From: Ceratothoa steindachneri | Lineage: Eukaryota > Arthropoda > Malacostraca > Isopoda > Cymothoidae | Length of the DNA stretch: 64,000 bases | NCBI GenBank assembly: GCA_963969495.1 | Contig: OZ018321.1 | Coordinates: forward strand, 69,701,035-69,765,034 | Direction of reading: 5' to 3' | Part shown: one piece after another, positions 46,010 through 57,469 of the stretch | Position numbering within the stretch: position 1 is the stretch's first letter | Layout of the letters: the number at the start of each line of letters is the position of its first letter | The notes under the pieces: model-generated | Seen by the model: the letters and a program-made list of their open reading frames with translations, nothing else | Database searches by the model: none | Told to the model about the DNA's origin: nothing | Program-made: the position numbers and the translations under genes

Positions 46010-46830
46010 TCTACCTTTCAGCATGTGGTATATTGATAAGGTTTCCCAAAGTTAGTGATATCGTTCCTCGTTCGTTCAGCACTTTCCTTCAGCCTCGAGA
46101 TTTACCCTTTTGAATCATAAAAATTTTCACCTGGAGCCTTCCAGAAATCCAAAGCAAAGAGTATCTTTTTTGATGCTGGAAAAATGCTACCGTCGTTTGT
46201 TGTGCACAGGGCATGATGTTCTTTTAGTTGAATGATAATTTTTCCCGAATTGCTAAAGGCTTCATATCGTATGTGGCCGAACTTGACGTTGCCTATAGTG
46301 CGGTGATACCACAATCAGATGCTAAACATTGCAAGATTAGAGCATCGAACCTTCCTCGAGAATTTTATTCAACAACCAGTGGTGCCTTTAAAAGTTTTCC
46401 TTGAAAACTTGTCGTTACACTTCTTCTCACTTTTCTTCTACAGCCTGGAAGTAATGTACCTTTATTTCTTGCAGAATGTATCTTATTATACTAGAGCAGT
46501 ACATATATACACAGATGGCTCGAAGTACATATGTGGTTAGGGTTTCATGTTACATCTCCCTTGTTTGAGGCTGATGGGCCTTGTATGGACTCTGTGGATT
46601 TCATTAACACGTTGGTGGATGCAATATTGCTCGGCACAAAATATACATTGCAGTGCTCAGTTTGGAGACATTTTTTAGATATTTTGCGACTTACACCGCT
46701 CGCTAAGTGTCTGAGTTATTTAAATCTGCACATCGGAACGACGTGGATATTGTCTTCTACGGATTTCCTGGATATTTAGGGACTTTTTTGAAGGAGCGGG
46801 CATATTAAGGGGCCAGGTTGTCTGCACTTA
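46010..46830 (+). pseudogene. I-like RNase H fragment
   Basis: Bases from 46,025 match the end of the I-like RT ('gcatgtggtatattgataa' against 'gcttgtggcgctgatatgg'). From 46,499 the frame reads 'VHIYTDGSKYICG' and, after a stop, 'GFHVTSPLFEADGPCMDS', 'VDAILLGTKYTLQC' and, by nucleotide match, 'NDVDIVFYGFPGYLGT', equivalent to the longer copy's 'DVEIIFCWVPGHVGIAG'. RNase H would remove RNA from the hybrid after reverse transcription. The 3' end is missing and a GC-richer repeat begins within about 70 bp. Confidence 0.77.
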
Positions 46831-46899
46831 CAAAGTATATTAAATTTTAACAATCTGTAAAAAAAAATATAGTGAAGAGAACATTGCAAATAATTAGAA

Positions 46900-47985
46900 A
46901 GATTTTTATTTTTAGTGATAGCAAAAGGTATACTATATTGTGAGGGGATGGCACTCGAAGGAGCAGCGACAGAGGATTCCCTTCCCCCATAATACCCCTT
47001 TGAGCCACTTTGACCAAACCACGTGCTCCTTGGCGTGGAAATTTGCGAATCATCGAGAAGGAAACAGTCCCGGGCTGAGTCGCTCGACACGCTGTATTTG
47101 CATATGCGGGACGCACCTCACTCCCCCCCCCCCGCGATAACGCGGAATTCTCGGCCCCATGCCTCACAGGTATGTCCTTTTCCCACGAGCGTGACCGTAC
47201 AAACCCGACCCCATATCCTGAAGCAAACTTTGCTGTCCGATCCAACTCGTTATCTCGAAGTAAGTTTGCCTAGAATGACGTCGATAATCTTCTGGGGATG
47301 GCCATGCCCTGGGGCTATCTAACGGACCAGCCACCTGGCTATTAAACCATGCATCCGCCATTCCTCGAAGAGATTAAGACTCGTTCCTTCCCTCCGTTTA
47401 GACTGTTGCAAAGTCTCGCAACCCCTGTTCGAGTCGTATCTTGTTAAGGTCTCACCAGCAGATCGCCCTTCATGAAGCTTTGATCCCCTGTTCAGAGGGA
47501 AGCTTATCGAGCCACATTCTTCCTTGAAAACCACGTGGCCCCCCCTGTCTTGCACCCCCTTTCAAGACTCCCGTTCCTCGTATCTGAGACTCCCTGCCGA
47601 GCCGCAAAACCATCTCGTATTTGAGATTCCATCTCTTTGGAGCAGAGAAAATCTCGTTCTTCAACAAAAACTACTCAAACCCCCATCTACGAGTCCTCCT
47701 CGTTAGAACTCACAGAAGTATCTCCTTGAAGACCAGTGCCATTGGTATTCCTCCTCTGAACACCAAAGAGCTTCAAGGTAAAGCGATTTTGCTTTGTAAT
47801 TCCCTGATTACACCCCCCCCCCCCCGCCAATCGTTAGCTGCATCCCCTTTTGAATTGACTTCCCGTTCAAACTAAAATAATATCCATTGGTCGAATTAAC
47901 GATAATTTATCACTCCCCGCTTAGCTTTGTCTTATTGTAAACTGTCACGATCCAATTAACTATCCTCATTGAGCAATTTGTTCCC

Positions 47986-48000
<15 letters not shown>
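46900..48000 (-). repeat. dispersed repeat, inverted relative to the copy at 55,390
   Basis: Its reverse complement aligns with 55,390-56,420. Clear anchors are 'ctctgaacagggg' (47,490 and 55,960), 'ggaacgggagtcttgaa' against 'gaacgggaatcttgaag', 'atcgctttacctt.aag', and 'gattttctctgctcca' against 'gattttccctgctcca'. It is GC-richer than its flanks, with long C-runs (47,124-47,133; 47,813-47,825), and shows no coding potential. I infer terminal or non-coding parts of a mobile element, perhaps LTRs. Confidence 0.75.

Positions 48001-48031
<31 letters not shown>
47989..48031. repeat. (TA)n microsatellite
   Basis: About 42 bp of TA at the edge of the dispersed repeat. Confidence 0.9.
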
Positions 48032-48034
<3 letters not shown>

Positions 48035-48751
48035 TCCGTTTATTATATATATTAAAATTATATCTTTAGGTCTTGATCTTTATATATCCTTTGAACTGCA
48101 ACTTGGCAAGCCATAAGATAAATCCAGGTCAATCGTAAACGCACTCTAAAAATCAAGAGGCAGCCTTTTACTCCTTTAATTGGTCCAAATGCATATCTCA
48201 GACGGCCTCAGGTCGGCTATCTGCTCGTGCTTGTGTATACGCCCTTACTCCGAGCGGGTCTTTACAGTCATAGCTCGACATATATGTATAGGAATTAATT
48301 GGTACCAAATATTTTTTATCTTTAGAAAGATGTATTTTCCTTATTGCGAAAACATATGTGTAGGGGTGAGTACTGGACCAAGCACACTGATGCAACGAGC
48401 AACAGCTTTGATTTTAATTTAAGCAACCCTTTAGACTACTGAGTAGTGGGGGCTATAATGTGGGACAACTATATATTTTCATTAAATCCTTTAATGAGTG
48501 GTGCTTAAATGATGGATTGTCTGGTGCAGGTTTTAAAAAATAACTTTATTTTTTTATACAATTACTCTTACCTACATCAATTTCCATTTAATTAAAAGTA
48601 TAGTTTTCCCTTTCGTCACGAGCTTATGTAACCTATTTTATTTAATTCAAGTACACACGAACACAAAGTAACCTCAAATGTACATGTTTATTCAGCGAGG
48701 AAAGTGTATGCAAAGCTCCATATATAACTGCATAGATCACTTTCGTCATAT
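48032..48751. other. AT-rich spacer
   Basis: Short frames at 48,180-48,422 on both strands show no family motif. Confidence 0.35.
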
Positions 48752-49333
48752 TCAAAAGTTAAACTTCACCAGAGCACACAAATATTGTTTTGACTCATTC
48801 CTGGACATCAGAAGTCTCCTTGTCTCTTGTGCCCTGATTCCTCCATCTCTCTCAATGCTCTGTTTGTGACAAGGCCAATCAGGTACTTTCATAGGAAAGT
48901 TAATGAAGCTTTTCGATTCAGAAGTACTTAAAGAGAAAGTGAGAGGTGGCTCAGAAACATCCTCTGAACAATTGATCCGATTTCCAATCCTGGTAGCATC
49001 ACAATTCATGTCTGGTGTCCTTCTAAGCCATACAAAGAAGTCTCCCAGTTCAGGTATATGTGTCCTCTTCTCCCCTGATGGTCTGGATTCTTTCCACCCC
49101 TTCAGTTCTCTCCGCCTAATCTTCAGAGAATAGGAGGGTTTGGATGATGGCTTCAGTGTATGCATACTAAGCTGATCTCTTAACAGTTGGCAAAACAATA
49201 TGCAACACCTCCTTCCTCTAAGACTTAAGGCAGTGAAATTGATAAAGAATGTGCCTAAGTCTCTCAGTCCAAGAGTGCTTAATCTTAACCTTAAACTATC
49301 ATGGGTAATATACATCAATGATAAACTAAACAA
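48752..49333 (-). pseudogene. uncharacterised family A protein, C-terminal part
   Basis: An open frame of 193 codons on the minus strand reads 'LGLRDLGTFFINFTALSLRG', 'RRCCILFCQLLRDQLSMHTL', 'PELGDFFVWL', 'CSEDVSEPPLTFSLSTSESK', 'FINFPMKVPDWPCHKQSIER' and 'DGGIRAQETRRLLMSRNESK'. The final blocks (EPP.T..L, E....I..P..VP.WPCHTQSVER, RDG.IRA...SR) are those I associate with the C-terminus of family A, whose N-terminal part is seen at 53,085-54,725. A short deletion seems to have removed residues between 'QSIER' and 'DGGIRAQ'. There is no start codon of its own that makes sense, so it is a fragment. Confidence 0.65.
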
Positions 49334-49438
49334 TCAGTCGTAGATTTGTAGGGGTGCGAAGATGTATCACAGAGAGAGAGAAAAAAATTCCTTCCAACGC
49401 GAGAAAATAAAAAGCCCAATAAATTAACAATTCAGTAC

Positions 49439-49511
49439 GGACTTCGGCGTAGCGTAATGGTAGAGTGCTAGCCTCGGGATTCAAAAGACCCACGATCGAT
49501 CCCCAAAGTCC
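49439..49511 (+). repeat. tRNA-related SINE head (pol III promoter boxes)
   Basis: GGACTTC at 49,439 can pair with AAAGTCC at 49,505-49,511 as an acceptor-like stem (six of seven). TAGCGTAATGG (49,450-49,460) fits the A box and CGATCGATCCC (49,493-49,503) the B box. A good anticodon stem cannot be drawn, so it is not a working tRNA. The boxes indicate a tRNA-derived SINE; the A-rich text after it could be its body. Confidence 0.55.
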
Positions 49512-49875
49512 ACAATTTTTACAAAGAAAATTATCGAAGAAAACGGAGACCACGAAAAACGCTTTAAGGACAACGTAAGAAATCAACTCAAGAGAAAACC
49601 GCTGTCAAAGAAAACGGAAAGAAAACGACTTCAAGGGCTAACTCTTCTCAACTCATCTTATCCCATCAAATTCGTCAAAAAGCATCAAGAAGTCATCACG
49701 TCATCAGAATTGGAAGGAATCATCACATCGTCGTTAATTTTGAAGACTCATCCAAAAATGAAAGAATACAAGAGTCAGGTAAAATGGAAGATAAAGTTTC
49801 AAGGGGCAACTTCAACCAAGAAAATAAATAAATATAAATGGCCACCCTCACTGTGTGGGTCGAAGATCGAACCTA

Positions 49876-50125
49876 GTAAACATTTGATTGAAAATTTTAA
49901 ATGGTTCACACATGAACCTAGGAAACATTTGTTTGAAATTTAAACGGTTCACACATTGAACCCTATAAATAGGAAGATAAACTTCCCGCTGTCAATAGCC
50001 CTCTTTTGTAAATAGGAAGATAACTTCTCGCGGTTAATAACGTTTTTTTGTAAATAGGAAGATAAACTTCCCCCTTTGCAGTATTTTTCCTTCATAAACA
50101 GGAAGTTAGACTTCCCAGTACGCAG
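49876..50125. repeat. two adjoining sets of short tandem repeats
   Basis: 49,876-49,967 holds two units of about 47 bp with 'aacatttg.ttgaaa' and 'ggttcacacat.gaacc' (the latter an inverted repeat). 49,967-50,125 holds four units of 45-50 bp with 'aaataggaagataaacttcc'. Confidence 0.75.
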
Positions 50126-50351
50126 TACGATATCTTGTGTCGGCCATACGTAGCTCTGTACAAAAATAGATCTTGTTCATGAAGTCCCGTGGAGAAAAGG
50201 TGAAAATCGATGGCGTTCTTGAACTTCCTTGCCCTTAATTCTTCCTCCTTTGCCGGTCGTGAACTTATCTGTGAGCTCCATTGAGGCTGACCGCGAGTGC
50301 GTACCCATGACAGGGTACAAGACTCTTCCATAACCTTGTTGGACCGAAGAG

Positions 50352-52230
50352 ATGAAAGAGATCGCCAGGGAGCACAGTAAGGTGTATGAGGAGATAAGAA
50401 GAGCAAGTACAAATCGGGAGCGAAGCTCACTACTCCGTCGCCTACGCGACGAGCTTAAGCTGGCTATTAACCAACAACAGGCTGAGATCTGGAACAGCCT
50501 AATAGCCAGGTTGGACAGCGAGATGGCCCCCGATAAATTCTGGCGCCTGGTGAAAAAGCTAAATGCCTATCAAGTACAGAAAAGACCCGCATCAAGGAGG
50601 GCGATGACTACTTGGAGAATCTGGTGGTCCTGGAGAAAAGATTTTGCACGTTCTAGAAGAAAATCTTCTCAATAACACCAGAGGACGATGCGAAATTTGA
50701 CCAGGAATTCGAAGACCATCTGATTGAAGAGCTCAACCAGATCATACATCGAACGCACCCACAAGCCTACGTCGACGAAGGGAGGGAAATGGTGGACTAT
50801 GGTTGACCAATAACAACGGTAGAGGTCATGGAAGTCATAAAAACCTTTAAACAAAAGCCGCCAGGCTGGACGGGCATCACTAAGAACAATCTGGTGCATG
50901 CCCCCCGAAAGATGATTCAGGGAATCACTAACATCTTCAACGCTTCCCTGAATACGGGCTACTTCCCCGATGGGCTAAAAATGGCTAAAATCATTTTTAT
51001 CCCTAGAGGGAACAAACCTCCAGATCAACTGGTGGACTATAGGCCAATATCCCTCCTGGAGTTTGTAGGCAAAATCTACAAGAATCTTCTAGCTAATAGG
51101 CTACAAGATCAGCTGACCCAGCTGGAAGCTCACAACCCTCACCAACACGGATTTTACAGGAGGTGAAGGACTGATACAGCCCTTGCCCTCCTAACTGAAA
51201 AGCTAGCCCGCTGTAAAGCTGATGGAAAGTACGTAGACGTGGTATTGAGTGATGTACAGAAGGCCTTCGACAAGGTTTGGCTAAGAGGTCTACAATTCAC
51301 AATCTTAGGCCTCCAGCTAAACCCGGTCCTTGAAAGGGTGCACTGGGACTACATCAGGGAGAAGAAAGCCCGAATCTCGATCGAGGGCAATAGAAGACCA
51401 ATATTTGAACTATAGACGGAGGTTCCACAAGGTAGCTGTCTGAGTCCGCTGCTGTAACTTGTGTACACGTTGGACTTACCTGCTCCAGTCGGGGAGGATC
51501 TGATGTATCTGCAGTTTGCAGACGACATCACTCAAATCATTCCCGGTTCCTATAGGAACGCTGGAGTTCAAGCAAGGGAGACAGCTACTGAAGTCCAAAA
51601 CATCAACCGATTCGAAAGAATGTGGAAAATCTAAACAAACTGCCGAAAGTTTTAAATCCTCCCAATGAACCGCCGGAAAAGGAACGACGTCATCGTCAGG
51701 GACGAGCTTTGCCCGTACTCCAACAAAGGTAAAGTCCTGGGTCTGCGCCTCACCGCAATGGAGTATAAGACGCATATCAACAGCCGAATCTCACTAACTA
51801 GAACAGAACTTGGAAAACTGTACAGCTCATAAATCTTAGCTCCAAATACATCAGGAAACTGTGCAACATTCTGGTGCAACCAGTTCTGGTGTACCCCACG
51901 GTGGTTATGCAGGCTGCCAGTTCAACCTCTCTTAAACTTATGCAGAGAGTCCAGAACAAGGCTACCCTGCTTATAACCAGCGCGAGGAGATTGGACTATA
52001 TTCGGCAGACGGAACTGCACGCAAGAGCAGGACTCGAGCCACTGAAGATAGTCCTCCAGAGACCAGGGAGAAAGACCTGGGAAAAAATCGAACGCGATAT
52101 CCTCCCACAGATAGATGCAGACCTTGAAATACCGCAGCAAGCTATTGGACGAGCTACAAGGAGAGCACTATTCCCAAGTGGAAGAATGAGCTCCCAGGAA
52201 AACCAAGTAGCCTTGTTCAGATAGCGAGAA
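50352..52230 (+). pseudogene. Jockey-like ORF2, reverse transcriptase part
   Basis: The first frame reads 'RASTNRERSSLLRRLRDELK', 'MAPDKFWRLVKKLNAYQ'. The RT follows with 'VEVMEVIKTFKQKPPGWTGI', 'GYFPDGLKMAKIIFIPRGNK', 'DYRPISLLEFVGKIYKNLLA', 'NPHQHGFYRR', 'DVVLSDVQKAFDKVWLRGLQ', 'TEVPQGSCLSPLL' and 'DLMYLQFADDITQIIPGS' (FADD kept, 51,516-51,527). The C-terminus has 'QPVLVYPTVVMQAASS', 'LMQRVQNKATLLIT' and 'RQTELHARAGLEPLKIVL'. The endonuclease is absent, so it is 5'-truncated at about 50,340. Stops and shifts interrupt it. It resembles the split copy at 3.6-11.2 kb and the copy at 58.7-61.6 kb. Confidence 0.88.
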
Positions 52231-52756
52231 GTAATTACCTAACCGGACGCAAGAGACAGTTCGCCAGACAACTACTCGAAATAGGAAATATAAAAGAGGC
52301 GGAGTGCCCAACTACAGATATTAAATACATTAAAATAAAAGATGCGTAGTGCCTAATTCCAAACAATTCAATGAAGACCAAGGAAGAAGACAAAAGAGGC
52401 GAAGTTCCCAAAACTCCAATTAATTATGAATAAAAAAAGAGGCGAAGTGCCCAAATCCAAACAAACAATCTATAACCAAGAAAGAAGACAAAAGAGGCAA
52501 AGTGCCAAAACACAAACATAAATTAAATAAGAATATAAAAAAGAGGCGTAGTGCCCAACGAAACATAATAAAAAGATATTAAATAAAACAAGGCAAGAAA
52601 ATGGGGCGAAATGCCCACAAAGGCGAAAACAAAATATAAATCAAAAATAAATAAAGTAAAGCTAACGAGTTAGCAAAATTATGTTTGGAAGGCTTGAATG
52701 CCTAACATAACGACGGAGGAAAAATTTTTATATATAGAGATTATTTATTCATATAA

Positions 52757-52760
<4 letters not shown>
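52231..52760 (+). repeat. 3' tail of the Jockey-like element with seven 'GAGGCGAAGTGCCC' units
   Basis: Near-copies of AGAGGCGAAGTGCCCAA start at about 52,295, 52,340, 52,394, 52,438, 52,494, 52,541 and 52,601, at 44-60 bp intervals, in an A-rich background. The longer spacers also repeat ('accaaggaagaagacaaaag'). The regular recurrence shows growth of a tandem unit in the 3' UTR. Confidence 0.85.

Positions 52761-52843
<83 letters not shown>
52761..52843. repeat. (TA)n microsatellite
   Basis: About 82 bp of TA shortly after the 3' tail repeats. Confidence 0.93.
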
Positions 52844-52845
<2 letters not shown>

Positions 52846-53084
52846 AAAAAGTCAAAACAAAACAAAACAAGGCAAGAGTAGTTAACTACTACAGGAAGGT
52901 CAGCTAACGCTGACCCAACGAAAATGGAGGAAGAAAACAAAACTTGAAAAAAGAAACATGCCTGGGATGCCCTCTGCTCCAGGGCAATAACAAATCTCCT
53001 TCAACACTATCTACAGCTACTACACATTTTTACCACTTATTCCATCAAATCAAATCAAACCATAACTGATTCACCCCCTACAGA

Positions 53085-54725
53085 TTCTTGAAGGCATTTC
53101 CTTTGAGTTCATTCTCAATGCCCGCCTGAAGAAGTCTTTTAGCCAGTGGTTAGCCAGCGACTGTGGTTTAGTGAGCCTATTTCCAATAGATTCAGCCCTG
53201 TAGGAAGCACTCCATCTTTGATTGCGGATACAATTATATAGCCGTAGTGTTGATTAGTGGAAAGATCTTGCACCACTTCCTGTCCTATCTTGGTAAAAGG
53301 AGGACCTAAAGATATTTGGGTTAAATTTGGGTTATGTCCAAGTCTGTAACATAGTCAAGGAGCTTTCCTATTGGTCCAGAATATATGTTGTCAGATGGTT
53401 GGGGCCATCCAGGTTGTTTATTAGATGACGGAGAGGGAGTTCCCCAGTGTGCAGGTTACAGACCAACCAATCAAGCTTTCTGCCAAAATGTTTACGTTCG
53501 TAGAGTATCCTCCAATGACCTTTAAGCTTTTATCTAAACATCTTTCCCTCAGCCATCCAAACATAGCCTTAGCAATCTTCTCTGCATATGATTCTTCTTT
53601 TGTAGCCTTTTCTGGGACAGAGTGGAAGAGGTTATTGCTCCCAGGCTCAGTGATGACAGTGTAATTAATGCTCGTCTTTTGTTCTTGCTGAAAACAATTT
53701 TTCACTTCCCTCTGCCTCCATCATAAAATTTGTCACATCAATTCGTCAATCAAAGAGAACAAAAGAAATGCCCCCATCCTTCTTTAAGTTTTCTTCAAAC
53801 TCATGTTCAATAACTGCCATTAGCTTTTCCTGTGCTGTCCTAACTTTATTCTTATCAATTACTTTACTTATATCTTCCTCAGTAATGAACCCATCATTAA
53901 AGCTGCTGTTCCTATAGTTGCAGTTGGTCTCATTCCGACACTATACCTTATATTAGCAAGATCAATATTTGGAATTTCATTATAATTATTTGTCTACCTG
54001 GTGGAAGATTTCGGCTCTTGGACAGCTTCAAAAGTTACTTCTTCACCCAAACTGTTGAGAGCATCAGAATTTTCTGCCTCCAGATCTTCACCTTCTGCCA
54101 AAGAATGCTCGATTTCTTTTTTTGCCTGTGTTCCTGCTAAAGCAGCGCTTTCCTCCTTACTTTTTTTCTTTCTTTCTGCTATACTTTCTTTTTCCTTCCT
54201 TTCTGAGGCTCTTAATTGTCTATTTTGCTCTGGAATATCAGGACCTCCAATTTGAAAGGTTCCTTTACTTCCAACCTTCTCCTTTTGTCCTTCAATAAAG
54301 GCCAGTTCACTAGTATGTATTTTTTTCTCTTTACTACAAAAACAATTAATGTGGGCTTCAGTTCACATGTCAATATATCAAATAACTCAATATATCAAAT
54401 AACTACTAAGGAAAACTTTTACTGCTTCCTTCCACACCTCCTTAAGCTTCAATATTTTTGTGGCCTTTTGATTTACAACGGATGGTTTGGAGAGAGCATT
54501 AGCTTTGGCTAGCAGATTAAGTAAGACCTGATACATGTCATTTACCAGCTGGTCTACTTCATAATTTCTCTGGTCATCTTCACTTTGCTTCCTCAGGTAG
54601 ATGCTGAATTTCAAAATATCTCTTATTGCTGGTAACTCAGGCACCATCAGCCCTTGACCAGTCCCAACAAAATTAGTCAGATGAGAACTTGATTTGGACC
54701 TTGTCTTGATTTTCGCCATTGTCAC
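53085..54725 (-). pseudogene. uncharacterised family A protein, N-terminal and central part
   Basis: The minus strand from 54,725 reads 'MTMAKIKTRSKSSSHLTNFV', 'PAIRDILKFSIYLRKQSE', 'VNDMYQVLLNLLAKANALSK', a Lys/Glu-rich part ('ERKEKESIAERKKKSKEES'), 'IPNIDLANIRYSVGMRPTAT' and 'FDNELM'-like text. Then come 'INYTVITEPGSNNLFHSVPE', 'KSLKVIGGYSTNVN' (53,520), 'VCNLHTGELPLRHLI' by frameshift, 'VQDLSTNQHYGYIIVSAIKD' and 'LNLLEIGSLNHSRWLTT'. I recognise the order (GGDSTNVNTG, VC.LHT.ELPLRHL, LSTDQ.YGY, NHSRWLTTA) from a repeated uncharacterised family. The Asp of 'GGDST' is Tyr here. Several stops and frameshifts make it a pseudogene. Confidence 0.75.
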
Positions 54726-55389
54726 ACTAATTGCAGGTATATCTGCAAATGAAAAGATACCACTTTGATTAAGAAATAATCTCTACCAAATAATTATATG
54801 TTATTTTAAAAGGATCCACAGCCTTAACTAGCATTCAAATGAAAGGTACATGCTCTATAAACAGTAACCAGTTACAATAGTTACCAAAACTGGTGACACT
54901 ACTGGAATGTTGCCTTCCACTGAGTAATCAGTACTAGCTACTTGCAATTTTGGAGTTATACCAAACTAAATAAAGGGTCATCTTTAACAGGTTTCCTACC
55001 TTTCATGGCGTGGAAAATTATTTTAAACGCTTTCCGCGCGTCGGTTTACGTGCGGAGTAAACGCTGCGTTATATAAGAATCTGGTTCAGGAAGATTTGAT
55101 TCTCTATCTCTGAACATCCGAAGTACTTAAGCTTGTTTAAATGCGGTTCTCTGTGATACAAAGGAAAGACGGTGAGCTATTAGTTGGATGCGGAAAATAT
55201 CGACGTGATGAACTGACCTGAGTAGAACCGTGATTTACTCCTGATAAAATTTTAAGGGACAAAATCGTGAGAAGGTGATGCCTTGAAATGCGGCGAAAAT
55301 ATAAGATTTTGGAAAAAAATAGAAGAAGAATGAAATAAAATTGTCAAGGTATACCTGTTTAGACTAGCTCGGCACTCAGTCTTACACAA
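54726..55389. other. spacer without a recognised gene
   Basis: May include the 5' untranslated part of the family A element. Bases 54,995-55,080 are GC-richer and contain 'cgtttaaacgctttccgcgc'-like text without coding potential. Confidence 0.35.
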
Positions 55390-56420
55390 GCATAGGCAAA
55401 CAGCTGACCATAGGCTGATGGTGATATGTGTGGGCGATTAATAAAGAGTGCGAATTTCGGTGGACCGGGTTTAGTTCAATAGTTTGCCAAATTGTAGTTG
55501 AAAGGATATATAAAGACAATACCCAAATTATAATTTTAATATATATGAAAAAAGGGAATAATTTATATATGTATACAAAAGGGGGGGAACAAATTACTTA
55601 TGGTAGTTAAATGAATTAAGTGAAGATTAACGAGGCAATCTGGGGATGACCATACACGATCGCTTTACCTTCAAGCATGGAAGAATTGGATGGGAGGTGG
55701 AAGATAATGGCCCAGGTCTTTAAAAACATATTTAGGGGAGTCCTAATTAGAAGGACTCGAAGATGGGATTGGATTACTTCGTGATGAATAAGGCGATTTT
55801 CCCTGCTCCAGATAGACATATTGTCAACTCGAGACGACTCTGCTGATCGGCAAGGATTCTCAGTTTTTAAAGAACGGGAATCTTGAAGGGGTGGTAAAAA
55901 TGAGTGGGCTGCAAAACTCTCGCGGAAGAAGGGAGCTCGATAGCTTTCCTCTGAACAGGGGCCGAAGCTTAACGAAGGTAGATCTGCTGATGGGATCTTC
56001 GACGACGTACGACGACGAGTTATGGGGGGTCACTGGAAACAGACTGCAGTCCGGATGGAGTGGATATCGGGCTTCTAATCTCTTAAAGTTAAATACCCGC
56101 GTAACTGCTTTGCTAGATCCCTAAGGGATTCTTGGCGCCAGTTTAAGCAAACACAATTCATGATAACGCGTCGTTCCAGACGATTAAACTCGCCTCGCTA
56201 TTTGGAGGTAGGGTTAATATGGCCGCGCATGACGTTATCGCAGAGGATAGGGGGAAAGGGAGATGGGGGTCTGAAAACAAACACCTCTGGGACGGGTGAT
56301 TAAGCGAGTGCCGGATTCTTCCTCGACTTTCTAAAATTCTCCCGCTGGCTCACGTGTTCTTGAAAGTATAGAGGCTTATTTCCAAGGGGGTTCCTTTACA
56401 GTGGTCCCTCAAGGGCATTT
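55390..56420 (+). repeat. dispersed repeat, second copy
   Basis: Homologous to the reverse complement of 46,900-48,000 over about 1 kb. An AT-rich lead (55,440-55,620) is followed by a GC-richer part with G-runs and a tail with 'gttatcgcagagg' (56,236) matching 'gttatcgcggggg' in the other copy. A short frame at 55,891-56,124 is not conserved in the other copy, arguing against a gene. Confidence 0.75.
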
Positions 56421-57469
56421 TATTACAAAAATCAGGCCCTAAATTTAGGACAAATTGGTAAAGTCCTGCAGCCCAAGATATGCTCAAGTCATAAAAACAC
56501 GAGCCTGCACACTCTTTAGCAATACTTTGTTGAATTGTCTATCAGACGATTACTTTGTTTCCTGATCGTATCCTTTCATCAAATACACATTTCGTTTCTT
56601 GCCTTATTTATATCCGCAGATCATGCAGGAAATTATTAAATTTCTTAAAGCTTAAAACTAATTAGGATATATGGCGTTAAATCTTTGGTGATAGAATAAT
56701 TGTTAAAGAAATTAAAAAAGTTAGAGTAAGTGTAACTCTGTGGAAGGTAGAGAGCCAATGTTTACGAATCACGCCATTAGTTTGAGTTTTTGCGACGAAA
56801 AGTGCGCGCAACATTCCTCAAATAAATGCCTCTTCATCTCAGAGGGAGGCATGAACATTTGCAGTTGCCATATCTTGGATGTTACACCTAGTCCCTAGAG
56901 AAGTGGCACACTCTCCATGACCCAGTGGCTCCCATTGTTTGGAACTAGATTAAAACTACCTATGCTTTTTCTTATAAACATCTAAATTCTATCCGTTTTT
57001 CCCCTCTTACTTCACATCATCCTAAAATATATCTCTAGACCGGCAGCTATATGCAGGTTAGTCGCGATCAGATTTCATCCCTTCAGCCATGATCGAAGCT
57101 GAGGAGCGGAGGGGGGGGGGCTCTGCCCCTTCCTTAGAACCGGTTGAGTTGTATATGACTGCTTTCTACCTTCCCATCATTATTTTTGAACACTGTGCCT
57201 CAACTGGGGTGTCAGATATCAGATATCAGCCGCATCAATTCCGTGTGGTAGTTGTATTCTTTAGGAACTTTGGGGATACTATGGGCCTAACGCGCGCAAT
57301 TGAGGCTATATATCTTCCACATACATATATTCACTTTCTCTATCATCATCACTTTCTTCACAAGTTTAGAAATTTACTATTTTATTTCACCTTTTCAGGC
57401 AAACTTTGTCAAATTTCTTCACAATACAATCTTAGACCCCGTTTTTAATAAAGGATAATATTTTTTTGG
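56421..57469. other. AT-rich spacer
   Basis: No gene is recognised. A 119-codon frame at 57,089-57,448 crosses a G-run and has no family motif. Confidence 0.35.

Noticed and set aside
49439..49511. Functional tRNA gene
   Set aside because: A and B boxes are present but no proper anticodon stem or T-stem can be drawn.
57089..57448. 119-codon frame as a gene
   Set aside because: Crosses a ten-G run, has no family motif and lies in AT-rich spacer DNA.
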